A DNA stretch of 7,755 nt from Anaerolineae bacterium. GTDB taxonomy: Bacteria > Chloroflexota > Anaerolineae > Anaerolineales > E44-bin32. The translations under genes were made by a program, and so were the position numbers. How positions within the stretch are numbered: the stretch's first letter is position 1; every line of letters starts with the position of its first letter. The notes beneath the pieces are model-generated. The model worked only from the letters and a program-made list of their open reading frames with translations, did no database searches and was not told where the DNA came from. The stretch is from the NCBI GenBank assembly GCA_030598885.1, contig JAUVOZ010000094.1, positions 1 to 7,755 of the forward strand, given 5' to 3'. Of this stretch, positions 6,715-7,755 are shown piece after piece.

Positions 6715-6720
6715 CCTCTC
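6715..6720 (-). promoter_or_regulatory. Ribosome binding site deciding the VWA gene start
   Basis: GAGAGG on the minus strand lies 4 nt before ATG 6710-6708. It overlaps the alternative ATG at 6722 and the upstream TGA stop (6721-6719), so translation of the two genes is probably coupled whichever start is used. Confidence 0.5.
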
Positions 6721-7369
6721 ATGGAGGAGTAGGTGTCGGTTCGGCGGCTGTATTTGGCATCATGCTGTATGCGTGCAATGTGATCCCATCCGGCACGAAC
6801 GCCGTGATCCAGGGAAGTCCTAAAATCATGTGGTACTCGTAATAAATCTCGACCAGAACAATACCGGCGTTCGGCGCATCCGGATTAAGCTTGGAATTAA
6901 CATCTGCACAACTGAACTCGGAGGTCTGGTTGCCAGCGTACGAATAGAAGTCAGTGTCATCGCAGAGGTTGTCGGCATCAAGATCGGGGAAGCGGCGATC
7001 GACTGTACCGTCCAATACCGAAAAAGCGGAGATCAAAATATCGTCATTGCCGGTGGTATCGATGCTTATCTGCCCACCCGAGCCGATGTCGATGGATTGC
7101 AGGACCATGTCCCGGGCAAAAATATAAAATGTATCGTCTGTTTGACCCGCGGATGGCCCCTCACGAATGAGGGGATCATCGTCAGCTGCGAAACGAGCCG
7201 CCTCTCGGGCAGCATCGACAAGGTCAAGGTAGTAGTTGAGCAGGAAACCAAACTCGATCAACCCGGAGAGCATCATGATTAAAATCGGCAGCAGGACGGT
7301 GAACTCGACCAGACTTTGGCCGAGCGGTTTACGACCATTCCTTCTTTTTCTAGCCGCGGCAACTTTCAT
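6719..7369 (-). CDS. TadE-family pseudopilin-like protein
   Basis: A 216-residue protein, first in the visible operon. The basic head (KVAAARKRRNGRKPLG) is followed by GQSLVEF (17-23), a class III prepilin signal with expected cleavage after Gly17 and Glu at +5, and then a hydrophobic helix (23-46). LDLVDAAREAARFAADDD (48-65) is the usual TadE segment after the helix. The exported remainder has only two cysteines (136 and 154) and an acidic stretch, PDLDADNLCDD, that looks like a calcium-binding loop. The protein ends EPTPTPP. TadE proteins are minor pseudopilins needed for Tad/Flp pilus function; the major Flp pilin is not in this window. The start ATG has GGGAG at 7374-7378, 4 nt upstream. 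Its stop overlaps or abuts the VWA gene, which indicates an operon. It could also be a fixed membrane protein, since processing by a TadV-type peptidase cannot be confirmed here. Confidence 0.88.
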   Translation of the reverse strand: MKVAAARKRRNGRKPLGQSLVEFTVLLPILIMMLSGLIEFGFLLNYYLDLVDAAREAARFAADDDPLIREGPSAGQTDDTFYIFARDMVLQSIDIGSGGQISIDTTGNDDILISAFSVLDGTVDRRFPDLDADNLCDDTDFYSYAGNQTSEFSCADVNSKLNPDAPNAGIVLVEIYYEYHMILGLPWITAFVPDGITLHAYSMMPNTAAEPTPTPP

Positions 7370-7435
7370 ACTACTCCCTATTGTTGTGCCAAGTATGTCA
7401 AATGAAATTCGGCTATCAGTAAGAATTTCGTCTTC

Positions 7436-7441
7436 ATTATA
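7436..7441 (-). promoter_or_regulatory. Possible -10 box of the tad-like operon
   Basis: A perfect TATAAT on the minus strand lies 66 nt before the tadE start. The sequence 17 nt further upstream (CCATCA) is a poor -35 box, so this is weak evidence. If real, the operon has a leader of roughly 60 nt. Confidence 0.3.
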
Positions 7442-7580
7442 CGGGGAACATCTGCGGATGATGGTAGTACGGATGGACCAGCAGGGCTACTTGTCGCGCT
7501 TCGGAAACGCAATTGTAACAGAAAGGAAACATTTCTTTTCACCAACAAGTGTTATTAATGCAATTTCATAGATCAATTGC

Positions 7581-7685
7581 CTACCCTCCCGCAGGGTGTC
7601 ACCGAGAACATTTATTGGTTTGAATATCCGGACGAGACGCGATTCTATGTTAAAAAAACATCTAAACCTGCGGGAGGGTGAGTAG
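7581..7685. mobile_element. Possible 105-bp MITE-like element with TTGC target duplication
   Basis: The left end CTACCCTCCCGCAGG (7581-7595) matches the reverse complement of the right end (7667-7685), allowing one 4-nt indel. Within this, 13 bp are perfect: ACCCTCCCGCAGG 7583-7595 against 7667-7679. TTGC stands directly outside both ends (7577-7580 and 7686-7689) as a direct repeat, the size expected of a short target-site duplication. The interior is short, A+T-rich and noncoding, so any movement would need a transposase supplied in trans. A 4-bp match can arise by chance, and a plain inverted repeat that forms an RNA stem is the main alternative. Confidence 0.4.
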
Positions 7686-7735
7686 TTGCGATCAAGTGAT
7701 AAATTGATAAACAACAGGTTGCGATAGGTGAGCGT

Positions 7736-7750
7736 CCTTCGACTACACTC
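7736..7750. repeat. Dispersed intergenic repeat copy at window edge
   Basis: CCTTCGACTACACTC matches 432-446 in the large palindrome at 14 of 15 positions. The copy may continue beyond the window. Confidence 0.45.
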
Positions 7751-7755
7751 GCCAC

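Larger units (their letters stand above)
7370..7755. other. Upstream region of the tad-like operon
   Basis: This 386-nt region has no convincing gene. A 75-codon minus frame (7714-7487) starts with TTG, lacks a ribosome binding site and runs through the inverted-repeat element, so I treat it as noncoding. The region holds a possible promoter (7436-7441), a possible MITE-like element (7581-7685) and a dispersed repeat copy at the window edge (7736-7750). Any gene further upstream lies outside the window. Confidence 0.5.

Noticed and set aside
7396..7401. TTGACA as a -35 box for tadE
   Set aside because: It lies only 26 nt before the start codon; a -10 box at normal spacing would fall on the ribosome binding site, and the sequence there (GGGAGT) does not fit.
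7236..7571. 111-codon plus-strand open frame
   Set aside because: It is antisense to the TadE signal region and the operon leader, with no ribosome binding site or domain.
7487..7714. 75-codon minus-strand open frame upstream of tadE
   Set aside because: It starts with TTG, has no ribosome binding site and no recognisable motif, and crosses the inverted-repeat element.

Overview
The window looks like chromosomal DNA of a Chloroflexota bacterium, most likely of the Anaerolineae type. This is an inference from gene content and protein style. The clues are adjacent TadE/TadG pilus-type genes, long Thr-Pro 'stalk' linkers in exported proteins, intermediate G+C, and intergenic repeats of the CCTTCGACTACGCTCAGG kind. 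No 16S or other phylogenetic marker is present, so the assignment is tentative.

All recognisable genes lie on the minus strand and read from right to left. In transcription order they are: a TadE-family pseudopilin (7369-6719); a TadG-like membrane-anchored von Willebrand factor A (VWA) protein (6710-5262); a second TadE-like protein with two Thr/Pro stalks and an unrecognised aromatic and acidic domain (5248-3923); a ten-helix membrane histidine kinase with a PAS domain (3840-1645); an OmpR/PhoB-type response regulator (1404-721); and the first 34 codons of another TadE-like protein cut off by the window edge (102-1). The first three genes are packed tightly, with gaps of about 8 nt (or a 4-nt overlap) and 13 nt, and form one operon. 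The kinase follows after 82 nt. The regulator follows after a 159-240 nt spacer, and the last tadE-like gene after about 620 nt.

TadE-like proteins with the G|QxLVEF class III signal and TadG-like VWA proteins are normally minor components of Tad/Flp pilus or secretion machinery. The motor and channel genes (tadA, tadB, tadC, cpaB, rcpA) are not in the window, so this is either an outlying part of a tad locus or a stand-alone surface-protein cluster. Because the two-component pair sits between tadE-like genes on the same strand, it may control them. That is inference from gene order only.

Three stretches carry no convincing gene: 103-720, 1486-1644 and 7370-7755. They hold repeats: a 115-bp interrupted palindrome (390-504), several fragments of one dispersed repeat, and a possible 105-bp MITE-like element (7581-7685) with inverted ends and a TTGC direct repeat on each side. 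No tRNA, rRNA, CRISPR array or transposase gene was seen.
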